Positions 44,104 to 52,561 of a stretch of 64,000 bases of DNA are shown piece after piece; within the stretch, counting starts at the first letter, position 1, and each line of letters opens with the position of its first letter. Source of the DNA: Bog-756 sp963727955 (lineage in GTDB: Bacteria > Actinomycetota > Acidimicrobiia > Acidimicrobiales > RAAP-2); the NCBI GenBank assembly GCA_963727955.1, contig CAVSII010000003.1, positions 1 to 64,000 of the forward strand. Reading direction: 5' to 3'. Made by a program: the position numbers and the translations under genes. Below the pieces are notes generated by a model. It was given only the letters and a program-made list of their open reading frames with translations. It was not told the DNA's origin and searched no databases.

Positions 44104-44481
44104 ATGCGGAGATGGGCATTGATGCTGTTGGCAGTCAGTCCGCTCACCATTGCAGCGTGTGGCTCCCCAACAGCCAGTGCACCACCCAGCAGAGAGGCGA
44201 AGCTCACTTCAGTTGCTTGCAAGGATATTGCTTCGGTCATGGCTTCAAAGCAGGGAACGGCGACGATTACCTGGAACGAGAGCGATCCGAGCCAATCTCC
44301 GTTGCAGGAGATGACGGCAGCCGTACACCGTTCAGCCAACGCCAAGCTTCACACGGAAGTGGCAGCATTCGAAGCTGCCGCCAAAGCGGGTAATGGACTC
44401 CGAGCGGTCGACGAGGCCAACGCCTTGGTCCAGACCTGTAGGCGTCTTGGTCTTGGAACAAAGTCCACGTCGCAGACCTAA
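44104..44481 (+). CDS. Small lipoprotein, paralogue of the one at 39855
   Basis: 125 residues. RRWALMLLAVSPLTIAACGS supplies signal and lipobox. The mature part has VACKDIASVMASK, AAAKAGNGLRAVDEANALVQ and TCRRLGLGTKS, matching the layout of the lipoprotein at 39855 (Cys, helical pair, C-x-x-L-G). Function unknown. Confidence 0.7.
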   Translation: MRRWALMLLAVSPLTIAACGSPTASAPPSREAKLTSVACKDIASVMASKQGTATITWNESDPSQSPLQEMTAAVHRSANAKLHTEVAAFEAAAKAGNGLRAVDEANALVQTCRRLGLGTKSTSQT

Positions 44482-44482
44482 C

Positions 44483-44522
44483 GCTGCCTATCCCTAAACG
44501 CCGGGAAGGTGGCGTTACGGAT
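44483..44522 (+). repeat. attC-like site
   Basis: GCTGCCTATCCCTAAACGCC, GGGAAGGTGGCGTTACGG. Confidence 0.8.
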
Positions 44523-44538
44523 GTGCGAACCTGGACGA

Positions 44539-45183
44539 ATGACCGATGCGTCGATCCACGACCCCGAGAGGGTTCGTGCCTTGCTCTTCGACCTCGGTGG
44601 GGTTGTTATCGACTTTGACTTCGGACGGGCCTTCAGACTTTGGGCTGCTCGGGCAGAGTGTGATCCGGCACTGTTGGAGGAGAAGTTCTCCCTCGACCAA
44701 GCCTACGAGCAACACGAACGAGGTGAGATCGAGGCATCCGACTACTTTGCCGCCTTGCGCCAGTCCCTGGGAATCAATGTCTCTGACGAAGATTTCATTG
44801 AGGGGTGGAGTGATGTCTACCTAGGTCCAGTTCCCGGTATGGCCGAGGTGCTTTCCATCGCTCAACGACGTCTTCCGATCTACGCTTTTACCAACTCCAA
44901 TCCAACACACAAGAGCGTATGGGAGGTTCGTTACGCCGACGAGTTGGAACCATTTCGATCCATCTTCGTCTCATCCGATCTTGGATTCCGAAAGCCCGAT
45001 CCTGAAGCCTTCCGCCTCGTTGCGAGTCGAATGGGCTTTCGGCCTCAGGAGATTTTGTTCTTCGATGACATTCCGGGGAACGTGGATGGGGCCCGGATGG
45101 CCGGAATAGAAGGCGTGGTGGTTGAGTCGAGCAAGGATGTTCGTCAGGCACTCTCACGACTCGGAGCTGATTTGGATCCTTGA
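44539..45183 (+). CDS. HAD-superfamily hydrolase
   Basis: 214 residues from ATG at 44539. VRALLFDLGGVVIDFDF holds a HAD motif I in which the first catalytic Asp is present (DLGGVV). IYAFTNSNPTHK is motif II, LGFRKPDPEAF the Lys of motif III, and ILFFDDIPGNVDGA the acidic pair of motif IV. The cap of about 80 helical residues fits subfamily IA phosphatases and epoxide-hydrolase-N-type proteins. It probably dephosphorylates a small metabolite. Confidence 0.88.
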   Translation: MTDASIHDPERVRALLFDLGGVVIDFDFGRAFRLWAARAECDPALLEEKFSLDQAYEQHERGEIEASDYFAALRQSLGINVSDEDFIEGWSDVYLGPVPGMAEVLSIAQRRLPIYAFTNSNPTHKSVWEVRYADELEPFRSIFVSSDLGFRKPDPEAFRLVASRMGFRPQEILFFDDIPGNVDGARMAGIEGVVVESSKDVRQALSRLGADLDP

Positions 45184-45207
45184 GGTCGGGAGAGAGTGCA
45201 CTCCCCG

Positions 45208-45255
45208 GGGGTGCCCCCGATCACCGGGAGCGGGATGCAGGTTCAGGCTGCCACA
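45208..45255 (+). repeat. attC-like site
   Basis: GGGTGCCCCCGATCACCGGG, AGCGGGATGCAGG, then GGCTGCC. Confidence 0.85.
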
Positions 45256-45302
45256 ATGGGTTGATGACGAGCGAGGAGCTTCCACCCCGCCATCCTTAGA
45301 GG

Positions 45303-45854
45303 ATGCAGGCCGGAGGGCTTTCGGTTTTGAGAGGTGGTTTACCGGAGCTCCCACCAACTCTGAGTTTGTCGAATCCTGTCCCGCTGGCCTTTTGGATGAC
45401 GGGCGTCTGTGCCATCGTTCTCTTCCTAATATCCTTGCGGGACGAAAACGGGAATCCGTTTCCGTCGGGGTTCACCTGCGTGTATCTCCACGAGGATGAG
45501 GGCTGGGAGTCCTCCGAATGGCTGACAGTCGGAACCAAGATCGATTTCGACCCGTTCGCATCTTCTCCGTCTTTGGAGTACACCGATCGTTTCGCAATCA
45601 TGCGGACGGGAACGACGCTCAACTTCGAAGCGGAACCTGGTCGACCTGCCATTATCGCGACCGGTCGACATGCAGCCGACGTTGCCGAGCTGTCCTTCAA
45701 CCAAGGGGACAATGTCCGTACGAGGCGGGCCGATGGCCATTTCGGCATATGGATTGTATGCAGCGAATCGTTTGCACCCTATCGGATCGAAGCTCGCGAC
45801 AGTTCAGGCCAGGTGGTTGCATTCCTAGAGGAACCCCTCGAAAGATTTCGCTGA
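45303..45854 (+). CDS. Hypothetical protein
   Basis: 183 residues as an open frame. The N-terminal 45 residues are uncertain; ATG 45396 (TGVCAIVLFLISLRDENGNP) may be the real start. VYLHEDEGWESSEWLTVGTK, RFAIMRTGTTLNFEAEPG and IWIVCSESFAPYRIEARDSS are beta-rich. No domain recognised. Confidence 0.5.
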   Translation: MQAGGLSVLRGGLPELPPTLSLSNPVPLAFWMTGVCAIVLFLISLRDENGNPFPSGFTCVYLHEDEGWESSEWLTVGTKIDFDPFASSPSLEYTDRFAIMRTGTTLNFEAEPGRPAIIATGRHAADVAELSFNQGDNVRTRRADGHFGIWIVCSESFAPYRIEARDSSGQVVAFLEEPLERFR

Positions 45855-45876
45855 GGTACTCGCGTACCACGACTGT

Positions 45877-45907
45877 GGTGCCCCTGACTACCGGTTCGGT
45901 GGGACGC
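45877..45907 (+). repeat. attC-like site, short form
   Basis: GGTGCCCCTGACTACCGGTT then CGGTGGGACGC, nearly identical to the copy at 41061. Confidence 0.8.
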
Positions 45908-45990
45908 TGGTTTTCACCCGGCGCTCCTGTCCCGGGTCCGTCTCTCGGCCGTACGGGTATCGTGCGAGATGATGGACGAACGGGGACCCA

Positions 45991-46488
45991 ATGAACAGCG
46001 ATGAGCTGAAGGCGATGCAGGCTCCCATCAAGGAGCGATATCGGGAACAGCCGAAAGCTGCGGTAGTGACCTTGAAAGCTGAAGGCCAACTTGGTGACGA
46101 CCTCTCGTGCTCGGTGCAGACAGGTCGGGCACTGGTAGAAGCTGGGCTTCATCCAGCCACAGGGGGCGATGGCTCTCGGGCTTGTTCCGGAGACATGTTG
46201 CTCCAGGCCCTCGCCGCCTGTGCGGGGGTGACGATGTGCTCAGTGGCTACTGCGCTTGGCATTAGTGTAGTCGGCACGGTCAGAGCCGAAGGCGACTTGG
46301 ACTTTCGGGGGACGCTGGGCGTCGACAAGTCCGCTCCGGTCGGATTCTCGGATATTCGCTTGTCCTTCGATCTCCAGAGTGACGCCTCAGAGGAGCAACT
46401 CGCCACGTTGCTGCGCCTGACCGAGCGGTACTGCGTAGTACTCCAGACGCTCGCGAAAAGCCCCAGGCTGACAGCTTCGATTGGCTGA
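45991..46488 (+). CDS. OsmC/Ohr-family protein
   Basis: 165 residues. CSGDMLLQALAACAGVTMCS is the central OsmC helix. The catalytic cysteines of peroxide-reducing members would be CSGD (about Cys61) and ERYCVVLQTL (about Cys149), both present. The family reduces organic hydroperoxides with small thiols. Cytosolic. Intact in its own cassette. Confidence 0.82.
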   Translation: MNSDELKAMQAPIKERYREQPKAAVVTLKAEGQLGDDLSCSVQTGRALVEAGLHPATGGDGSRACSGDMLLQALAACAGVTMCSVATALGISVVGTVRAEGDLDFRGTLGVDKSAPVGFSDIRLSFDLQSDASEEQLATLLRLTERYCVVLQTLAKSPRLTASIG

Positions 46489-46536
46489 ACAAGGTCAAAT
46501 CTCGGGACCGTCCGTTTGTCAGATCACCTCAATAAG

Positions 46537-46580
46537 GGGTGCCCCACATCACCGGAACTGGGTCCACAATTAGCGCGGGG
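46537..46580 (+). repeat. attC-like site
   Basis: GGGTGCCCCACATCACCGGA, ACTGGGTCCACAATTAGC. Confidence 0.75.
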
Positions 46581-46667
46581 ACTTGTGCTGCCAGATAGCT
46601 TCTACTCCCAGAGAGTTGCCAGCCAAAAGACGCGGCATTCGCCGCCTTCACGAGGTGCCGAAAAGAC

Positions 46668-47060
46668 ATGCCAGAGTTCCCTGCGATTACTCACGTGGCG
46701 CTAACGGTTACGAGCCTCGAACGGAGTGTGCCTTGGTACAAGGCTCTGTTCGGCTCGGACCCGATCCTTGACGAGGACACAGGTCCTTTCAAGCGTGTCG
46801 CTTGGCTTACGAGCGACACAATCCTCGGTCTTACTCAGTTCCCTGATTTGAACAGCACTCAGCCGTTCAACGAGCGCCAGCCGGGTCTCGATCATCTGGC
46901 ATTCGGCTGTGCCAACCGCGATGAGTTAAAAGCGTGGGAAATCCGCCTGAACGAGCTCGGCATCCCCAACGGTGGCATCGTGGACGCACCTTCCTACTCG
47001 GCATTGTCATTTCGAGACCCCGACAACATCGCACTCGAGTTCTTCGCACCTCGGGGCTAG
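46668..47060 (+). CDS. VOC (glyoxalase/dioxygenase) family protein
   Basis: 130 residues. ITHVALTVTSLERSVPWYKA and LDHLAFGCANRDELKAWEIR, then LSFRDPDNIALEFFAP give the two beta-alpha-beta-beta-beta modules with metal-ligand positions His (THVAL), His (LDHLA) and Glu (ALEFF). VOC proteins include fosfomycin, bleomycin and glyoxal resistance proteins. Substrate unknown. A broken paralogue lies 2.2 kb away at 48881. Confidence 0.86.
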   Translation: MPEFPAITHVALTVTSLERSVPWYKALFGSDPILDEDTGPFKRVAWLTSDTILGLTQFPDLNSTQPFNERQPGLDHLAFGCANRDELKAWEIRLNELGIPNGGIVDAPSYSALSFRDPDNIALEFFAPRG

Positions 47061-47097
47061 GACGGGCGGAGTATCCGACTGCTATCCGACGCTGCAC

Positions 47098-47175
47098 GGC
47101 CATCCCCTACCACCGGCTCAGGGTCGTGTTATCCGCGTGGGGACGCAGAAGCTGATCGCGGTTTGCTAACTGCCC
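47098..47175 (+). repeat. attC-like site, long form
   Basis: GCCATCCCCTACCACCGGCT, CAGGGTCGTGTTATCC, then GGTTTGCTAACTGCCC. The CTA of CTAAC is the stop codon of the minus-strand gene at 47166. Confidence 0.85.
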
Positions 47176-47954
47176 TCGTAGCCCACGTTTGTGGATGACA
47201 CAACACCGAGCAGCGCGTTCACTGGGCTGGAGAGGGTGACGGTCATTCCGGGAAAGCAATCGTTCGCGGGTACAGCAGGTGGACAGCCACCGGGATCGGG
47301 GGTGTACACGGAGAACGAGACCGTCGCGGTCATCTGGCCGGGAGCGAATGTGACCGTGCCCGAGCTCGGACTGAATGCGGCGGCGTCACCGATGAACCAC
47401 GACATGTAGGTCCCACCACTAGGGCCGTTGGCAGTCGCAAAGCTAACCCGTACCGTCCTCGGTGAGGATTGACTCAACGTAACGGGCACGGCAATCGTCC
47501 CAGGGAAGATCTCACCTGTGGAGACAAAAGACACAGTCGGAAGCGGCGTCACTTGGACTCGTCTCGAAGCGTGACCCTCACCTTCGGTGTTGGATGCTCG
47601 GACTTTGATCTCATAACGATGCCCATTGGTGAGTCCGCTGACCGTGCACATGGTGGCCCCGGCGGTTGTACAGGTCTGGCCACCGTGCAAGGCGGTCACG
47701 GTGTAGCCCGTGATGGGGGAACCGCCGTCAGAAACCGGTGCCGTCCATGACACCGTTGCACCCCCGCTGAGAGCGGTTGCAATGACCGCTGTAGGAGCTC
47801 CGGGTTTCTTGATCGGGGCAGGATGAGCACCTGCGGGCATGCTGCCCACAACGGTCACGGCTGTTACCGCAAGCAACACCGGTGCGAACAACGTAAGAAC
47901 GATGCGCACCACCGGCATGAACCAACGATCGGTCTGATCCATAGTTGGGCTCAT
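47166..47954 (-). CDS. Secreted protein with fibronectin III and Calx-beta-like domains
   Basis: 262 residues, ATG at 47954 with GGAGGGGG six bases upstream. A signal peptide (VLTLFAPVLLAVTAVTVVGS) is followed by a fibronectin III domain (GAPTAVIATALSGGATVSWT ... RYEIKVRASNTEGEG) and a Calx-beta-like domain (IFPGTIAVPVTLSQSSPRTV; VTFAPGQMTATVSFSVYTPD). Likely an exported binding protein. Its fibronectin domain resembles the first one in the pentapeptide protein at 14159. The stop codon lies inside the adjacent site. Confidence 0.8.
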   Translation of the reverse strand: MSPTMDQTDRWFMPVVRIVLTLFAPVLLAVTAVTVVGSMPAGAHPAPIKKPGAPTAVIATALSGGATVSWTAPVSDGGSPITGYTVTALHGGQTCTTAGATMCTVSGLTNGHRYEIKVRASNTEGEGHASRRVQVTPLPTVSFVSTGEIFPGTIAVPVTLSQSSPRTVRVSFATANGPSGGTYMSWFIGDAAAFSPSSGTVTFAPGQMTATVSFSVYTPDPGGCPPAVPANDCFPGMTVTLSSPVNALLGVVSSTNVGYEGS

Positions 47955-48049
47955 GTGCCCCCTCCTTCATTTTGGGTGGGGCTTGGAATCGTCACGGCGG
48001 TTGACAGCAGACTAGCCAGGACCCGTGACCACTGCTTCCGACCGTGTCA

Positions 48050-48078
48050 CCTGCCCCCAAACGCCGGTTTGAGGCCAA
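48050..48078 (+). repeat. attC-like site, short form
   Basis: CCTGCCCCCAAACGCCGGTT then TGAGGCC. Confidence 0.75.
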
Positions 48079-48112
48079 CCCGATCCTGGGATTTTCTGGC
48101 ATCCTTTGGAGT

Positions 48113-48766
48113 GTGCAGAGCGACCTGCAGCCTGGTCGAGTCCTCATCCTCAACGGTGGTTCGAGTGCAGGCAAGACAACCTTGGGACGGAAGCTCCAAT
48201 CTATGCTCAATGGACCTTGGCTCCTCCTCGGGATCGACTTGTTTCTCTGGATGCTGCCTGCCGAAATGGTCTCCGATCCTGAGGGTATTTCGGTACATGA
48301 AGGAGTGATTACTCGTGGGCGTCGGTTTATAGACCTCTACTCGGCATTTCAGGAGGCTGTCGCTACTCTCGCCCGTAGTGGCCTTGACCTCATCCTTGAT
48401 GAGGTCACTCTGGAAGGTGCAGCAGATCAGGGACGGTGGGATGCCGCGCTTCGGGACCTCGATGTGCTCTGGGTGGGAGTGCGATGCGCTCCGGACATCG
48501 CGGCGTCGAGGGAACTGGAGCGAGGCGACCGATCCTGGGGTACGGCTCGTCAGCAGGCGACCTCGGTACATACGGGTGTGCGGTACGACGCGGAGGTCGA
48601 CTCGGGAGTTCTCGATCTGCAGACAGCGGCCAACTCGATAGCAGCAGCCGTGGTTCACCGATGGTCGATCCAGATCGATAGAGCACCTGAAGCAACTCCA
48701 CCACTTCCGGCACTGTCAGCGTGGCCGACCCATGAAGCCACCCGTGCCGCTCCGTGGGAATCCTGA
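48113..48766 (+). CDS. Chloramphenicol-phosphotransferase-like P-loop kinase
   Basis: 217 residues from GTG at 48113 (QSDLQPGRVLILNGGSSAGK). GGSSAGKTT is Walker A, LLLGIDLFLWMLP holds the conserved Asp of the CPT active site, DLILDEVTLE the Walker B-like segment, and WVGVRCAPDIAASRELERGD the lid Arg region. CPT proteins phosphorylate chloramphenicol; many relatives have other substrates. An in-frame extension to 48044 crosses the site and is discarded. Confidence 0.78.
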   Translation: MQSDLQPGRVLILNGGSSAGKTTLGRKLQSMLNGPWLLLGIDLFLWMLPAEMVSDPEGISVHEGVITRGRRFIDLYSAFQEAVATLARSGLDLILDEVTLEGAADQGRWDAALRDLDVLWVGVRCAPDIAASRELERGDRSWGTARQQATSVHTGVRYDAEVDSGVLDLQTAANSIAAAVVHRWSIQIDRAPEATPPLPALSAWPTHEATRAAPWES

Positions 48767-48791
48767 TCCACCATAGGAAACACTCAAGTGA

Positions 48792-48838
48792 GGACTGCCA
48801 CCGATCACCGGTTCAGTGGTCATTATCGACACGGCAGA
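48792..48838 (+). repeat. attC-like site, first of a tandem pair
   Basis: GACTGCCACCGATCACCGGT, TCAGTGGTCATTATCGACAC, GGCAG. Confidence 0.8.
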
Positions 48839-48871
48839 AGCCCCCCGACCACCGGTTTAGTGGGATACCCC
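48839..48871 (+). repeat. attC-like site, second of a tandem pair
   Basis: AGCCCCCCGACCACCGGTTT then AGTGGGATACCCC, directly adjoining the previous copy with no gene between. Confidence 0.8.
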
Positions 48872-48880
48872 ACACGATGT

Positions 48881-49284
48881 CTATGAGGGTGGGGCGAAGA
48901 ACTCAATGCGATGTTGTCGGGATCACGGAAGGACAGTCCCAACCATAACTGGCATCGACGATGCCGCCATTGGCGATGCCGAGCTCTTCCAACCGGATCT
49001 CCCACGCTTCAAGATCGCCTCGACCGCTACAGGCAAAGGCAAAGTGGTCCAGACCAACTCGACGCTCATTGAATAGTTCGCCCTCAGTCAAGTCGGGAAA
49101 CTGATGTAGCCCGACGAGGGTTTGACCACCGACACGCAAGACAGCTCGCCGAAATGGGCCAGGAGTGTCGTCCACGAAGTATCTTGTCGTCGAACAGTCG
49201 CTCGTACCACGAGATACTGCGGTCCAGATCCCTGACCGTGAGAGTCACGTGAGCGATTATCGGCACCTCAGGCATCTCAGGCAT
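48881..49284 (-). pseudogene. VOC family protein, three frameshifts
   Basis: Pieces in successive frames match the intact paralogue at 46668: IIAHVTLTVRDLDRSISWYE, then FRRAVLRVGGQTLVGLHQFP and LDHFAFACSGRGDLEAWEIR, then LSFRDPDNIAL and EFFAPPS. Each join needs one inserted base. The metal-ligand residues are all still encoded. A decayed duplicate or an error-rich stretch. Confidence 0.7.
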
Positions 49285-49336
49285 AGAAGCCCCCTAGCGA
49301 AGCGGCGTGTGACGACGGTAGCCCAAGGGGATGGAG

Positions 49337-49406
49337 CCCGTGTCCCTAAACACCGGGAGCGGGCGGTTATTCGCCGTGGTTAATCGCCACATCGGGGGCG
49401 GGGACG
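49337..49406 (+). repeat. attC-like site, long form
   Basis: GTGTCCCTAAACACCGGGAG, CGGGCGGTTATTCGCC, TTAATCGCCACATCGG, GGGCGGGGAC. GTCCC at the start pairs with GGGAC at the end. Confidence 0.85.
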
Positions 49407-49484
49407 ATAGCCCGTTATCAAAGGAGTGGATGCGATGGTCGCAGCTACGAGGGCAAAGCGGGCTTTGGTAGGCGAGCAAAGCGT

Positions 49485-49691
49485 TTGGTCATCTTGCCTG
49501 GCGAGACCCTCGCAACCAGTGCCAGGCGAACCACAGCTTTTGTGGTCGGATGGGGCACGTTCCTGGTCCTCATCCTTTGGGGTGGCTATGGCGCTGCCCT
49601 GGCGGCAATCTTCACGGTGATTGCTGTAGTTCTGGGGCTTGACGCAATCAACCCACCTGGTCCCAACGGCAAGCAGGTTCCTTACCTCTAA
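49485..49691 (+). CDS. Small two-helix membrane protein
   Basis: 68 residues from TTG; a frame 59 bases earlier (ATGGTCGCAGCTACG) may supply the real start through a one-base shift. Helices TTAFVVGWGTFLVLILWG and AALAAIFTVIAVVLGLDAI. It ends 44 bases inside the convergent methyltransferase frame. Unknown function. Confidence 0.45.
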   Translation: MVILPGETLATSARRTTAFVVGWGTFLVLILWGGYGAALAAIFTVIAVVLGLDAINPPGPNGKQVPYL

Positions 49692-50376
49692 GCAGACCCA
49701 GAAAACCGGTTCGAGGAGCCACAGCTTCTCGGTTACGAGAGTGGGCCAGTGGCGATGACGAATCCTTGCGAGGTGTCTCGTGCTCCAGTTCGGGTGCCCT
49801 GAGGGCCGTGGTGGAGATCTTGAAACCTGTGTCCTCTAGACAGTCGGCAACATCTTTTACGCCGTGCCTGTAGCTGGTGAGCGGCAGGTGGGTGCCGAAA
49901 GCATCTTCTCGGTGTACTGGCTCACCCTCCGCCTGAAACGCTAGGAGCAAATAGCCACCCGGCATCAAGACCCTCGCAAGTTCGTCGAACGACACGACCA
50001 GCCGATCCGGAGGTGTATAGATAATCGAGTACCAGCAGACCGCACCAGCGAGCACCCCCGATGAGATGGGAAGCGCATCGAGTTGGCCCTCTTCGAACTC
50101 GATCTGCGGATGTGCAGTGCTGGCGATCCCGAGCATCTCTTGGGACACGTCCACGCCGATGACGTCGAGACCATGATCAGCCATGAAGGCCGCCACTCGG
50201 CCTGGTCCGCAACCAACATCGGCAACTCGACTGATGGCTTGCCGCTTGATCAGCTCGATGAAGGCCACGAGCAGCGACCGGTCAACGGGACATTCGGTCG
50301 CTGCGCTGATGTCCGTGCCCACCAACTGGACATACGTCCGTGCCGCCGTGTCATAGACAGCTCGGGCGGCCGCCAC
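49648..50376 (-). CDS. SAM-dependent methyltransferase
   Basis: 242 residues. VADVGCGPGRVAAFMADHGL is motif I, VIGVDVSQEML the ribose-binding acid, and ELARVLMPGGYLLLAFQAEG motif V. The first 200 residues form a complete enzyme of the methyltransferase-11/25 type. The last 35 (from about EHETPRKDSS) run through the site at 49692 and into the neighbouring gene, so the natural stop was probably lost or the tail is recent. Substrate unknown. Confidence 0.82.
   Translation of the reverse strand: MAAARAVYDTAARTYVQLVGTDISAATECPVDRSLLVAFIELIKRQAISRVADVGCGPGRVAAFMADHGLDVIGVDVSQEMLGIASTAHPQIEFEEGQLDALPISSGVLAGAVCWYSIIYTPPDRLVVSFDELARVLMPGGYLLLAFQAEGEPVHREDAFGTHLPLTSYRHGVKDVADCLEDTGFKISTTALRAPELEHETPRKDSSSPLAHSRNREAVAPRTGFLGLLRGKEPACRWDQVG
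49692..49720 (+). repeat. attC-like site, short form
   Basis: CAGACCCAGAAAACCGGTTC then GAGGAGCC. It is translated as the tail of the convergent methyltransferase. Confidence 0.55.
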
Positions 50377-50448
50377 CCTGGTCTTTACTAGGCACTTCTC
50401 AAGGCTACAGGACCTCCAACCTCTGCATTCACGGTGGGAGGACGGTTT

Positions 50449-50490
50449 GCACCGCCCCCTACCACCGGGAACGAGGGGTCGCTAATGACT
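50449..50490 (+). repeat. attC-like site
   Basis: GCACCGCCCCCTACCACCGG, GAACGAGGGGTCGCTAATG. Confidence 0.75.
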
Positions 50491-50658
50491 GTTGCTGACC
50501 TGTACTGCGGGCGTGGGGTAACCAGACGAGAGCTGTCCCGGTTGGAATGAGTTCTGATTCTTTCCGACGAGGGAGCCTAATAGATCCCTAACACCATCTC
50601 GGTAGAGTTCAATGCAAGCCAATACGGCAGATGATGCATGCCGAACAAGGGGGTAACA

Positions 50659-51105
50659 ATGCGAAGGATCATGGTGGCAGCGGCAGCGCTGGCGATTCCG
50701 ATGTCGGCGGCTACGGTGGGGATCGTCGGAACATCGAGCACGGCCGGAGCGTCATCTCCGATCACCTGCGCCAAGGTCACTGGGTCGCTCACGGGGACCC
50801 TTCATTTCAGAGGGTGTCATACCCCCTGGGCTAACGGAAATGCCGTAGGCACCTCACTTGCGACCGGCGGGACTATTAGCTGGAGTGGCAAGCACCCTGG
50901 TTCGGTTTCGTTCTCTGGTTCTGTCACCACCCCCGGCCGAGGGGAATGCCCCTTAGGTTCGACCGAGTACGACGCCTCAGATGTTGTTACCAGCGTGACC
51001 GGAAGCGCGGCGCACCTTCTCCATGTGGGTGATTCGGTGTCGGGGACGGCTTGTCGTACCAGCGCCGGGGCGTTGACGGTGGTCAGTTACCACGTCACTC
51101 CGTAA
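50659..51105 (+). CDS. Small secreted protein
   Basis: 148 residues from ATG at 50659 with AAGGGGG seven bases upstream. A signal peptide (RRIMVAAAALAIPMSAATVG) is followed by a beta-rich mature protein with two Cys pairs (ITCAKVTGSLTGTLHFRGC; RGECPLGSTEYDAS; SGTACRTSAGA). No family recognised. Likely extracellular. Confidence 0.68.
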   Translation: MRRIMVAAAALAIPMSAATVGIVGTSSTAGASSPITCAKVTGSLTGTLHFRGCHTPWANGNAVGTSLATGGTISWSGKHPGSVSFSGSVTTPGRGECPLGSTEYDASDVVTSVTGSAAHLLHVGDSVSGTACRTSAGALTVVSYHVTP

Positions 51106-51165
51106 TCCAGTTGGATGTCGCCTTTCGCTTGTAGGGTCGTCCGCGATTCGCGCCCGCCTCACCTC

Positions 51166-51194
51166 GTCCACGACAGCGGCTCGGGGATATTCAC
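51166..51194 (+). repeat. attC-like site, degenerate
   Basis: GTCCACGACAGCGGCTCGGG then GATATTCAC. Confidence 0.45.
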
Positions 51195-51826
51195 ATGCGG
51201 CATCGGCGTCGTGCCCAGAAGAGCGCATGGCCGCTCTCGCCGTCCGGGACGAATCTGCTTTCAATGACCTCTAGGTCCGCAGCCTCCAACCAGGTTCGGT
51301 ACGTCGCTTGGTCGGATTGGCTCCACCACATGTTCACGCCACTTCCAAGCCAGTCTTCGTCAGTGCCCGTCCATGCTTCCCAGCCCACGGTGGCCAAGGG
51401 AATCCCTCCGTCAACCAAAAAATCGGCGATCTGCTCAACCACGGACGGTTAGATTGCAAGCGGCACATGAATGAGTGAATAAAGAACGATGACTGCATCA
51501 AATGATGCTGGCTCCCAAATCCGACGACCCATGTCCGAAACAAGAAATGTCGCACCCGGAACCAGCTTGCGAGCACGCTCTATCTGCCGCTCACTGATGT
51601 CGAGACCGGTGACTTGGTGGCAGCCCTCCACAAGGCGCCTGGCCATTGGGACGCCATTGCCGCAGCCAACATCGAGCACTCGGCTACCTAGCGATAGTGC
51701 TCCCAGCAGCTCGTCGGTCCAGCCTCGGTACTCCTCAGGGTCGGCGTCGTCAGAGCGATAGCTTGCGGACAGCTGGTCGTAGCCGAGCCGGACTACCTCC
51801 CGAGGCTCCGGGGGTGGGTCGGACAT
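51191..51826 (-). pseudogene. SAM-dependent methyltransferase, one frameshift
   Basis: Start ATG 51826 (SDPPPEPREVVRLGYDQLSA). VLDVGCGNGVPMARRLVEG, VTGLDISERQIERAR and FDAVIVLYSLIHVPL are the SAM-binding half. A stop at about 51450 is followed in another frame by QIADFLVDGGIPLATVGWEA and LEVIESRFVPDGESGHALFW, which complete the fold. A one-base change restores about 210 residues. Confidence 0.75.
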
Positions 51827-51911
51827 GTATTCAATGATGCCAGCGGCCGTAAGTACAGCCGGCACGGCCCGTTACCGAAGGCCCCAGCTCCTAGTAGCTG
51901 CGTCGTCGCTG

Positions 51912-51942
51912 TCAGCGTCCGATAACGCCGGATGGGAGGAGC
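51912..51942 (+). repeat. attC-like site, short form
   Basis: CAGCGTCCGATAACGCCGGA then TGGGAGGAGC. Confidence 0.7.
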
Positions 51943-52013
51943 CCAGCGATCAACTGGGTGTCCCTCAGCCATTTGGTCGGCTCCGACGCACCAGGTCCTG
52001 GCTACGCTTTGGG

Positions 52014-52555
52014 AGTGAGACATCGCCGAAGCCTCTGCGCAGCGGCCGTCGCCGCGACTGGGCTTCTGAGTCGCGGCGTGCGGCAGTGCTGCCTCGACAA
52101 CCCCGGATGCACTGCAAACAACGACAAGCATTGCCGCGACAACGACTACGTCCTGTCCCCTGTCAAGCACTTCTGGCACTTCAGATACGGTCCCGGTCAA
52201 CAGCGTGTGCTCGGCGGTAGGCAGTCCTCACTTCGCCACACCCGATGTTGCAATGCACTATCTCGCAACCGCGTGGAACTCGGGCAATGTCCAGGAAATC
52301 GACTACGTCACCGACCCTGCGGGACGCGAACAAATGGACTCGATGGCAGCGCAGATGGTGAACCTCCGGTTCGACCGCTGCTCCCAGAATCCTGCAGGTG
52401 ACTACACGTGTTACTTCACCCATGACATCAAAACGTCGGACTCCTCGACGACCCATCCCAACCCGATGAACTATCCGCCAGGGGAGGCCGTGTTCACCGT
52501 GGCCCCGGCCGCCGCCCCGGGTTGGTACTTGACTGAAGTCATCCACTGCGGTTGA
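52014..52555 (+). pseudogene. Lipoprotein, one frameshift after the signal
   Basis: GTG at 52014 gives RHRRSLCAAAVAATGLL. One base later the frame changes to VAACGSAASTTPDALQTTTS (lipobox Cys), a Ser/Thr linker and CSAVGSPHFATPDVAMHYLA, then TAWNSGNVQEIDYVTDPAGR and YFTHDIKTSD. The mature part resembles a nuclear-transport-factor-2-like fold (inference). About 180 residues if repaired. Confidence 0.6.
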
Positions 52556-52561
52556 ACGAAG

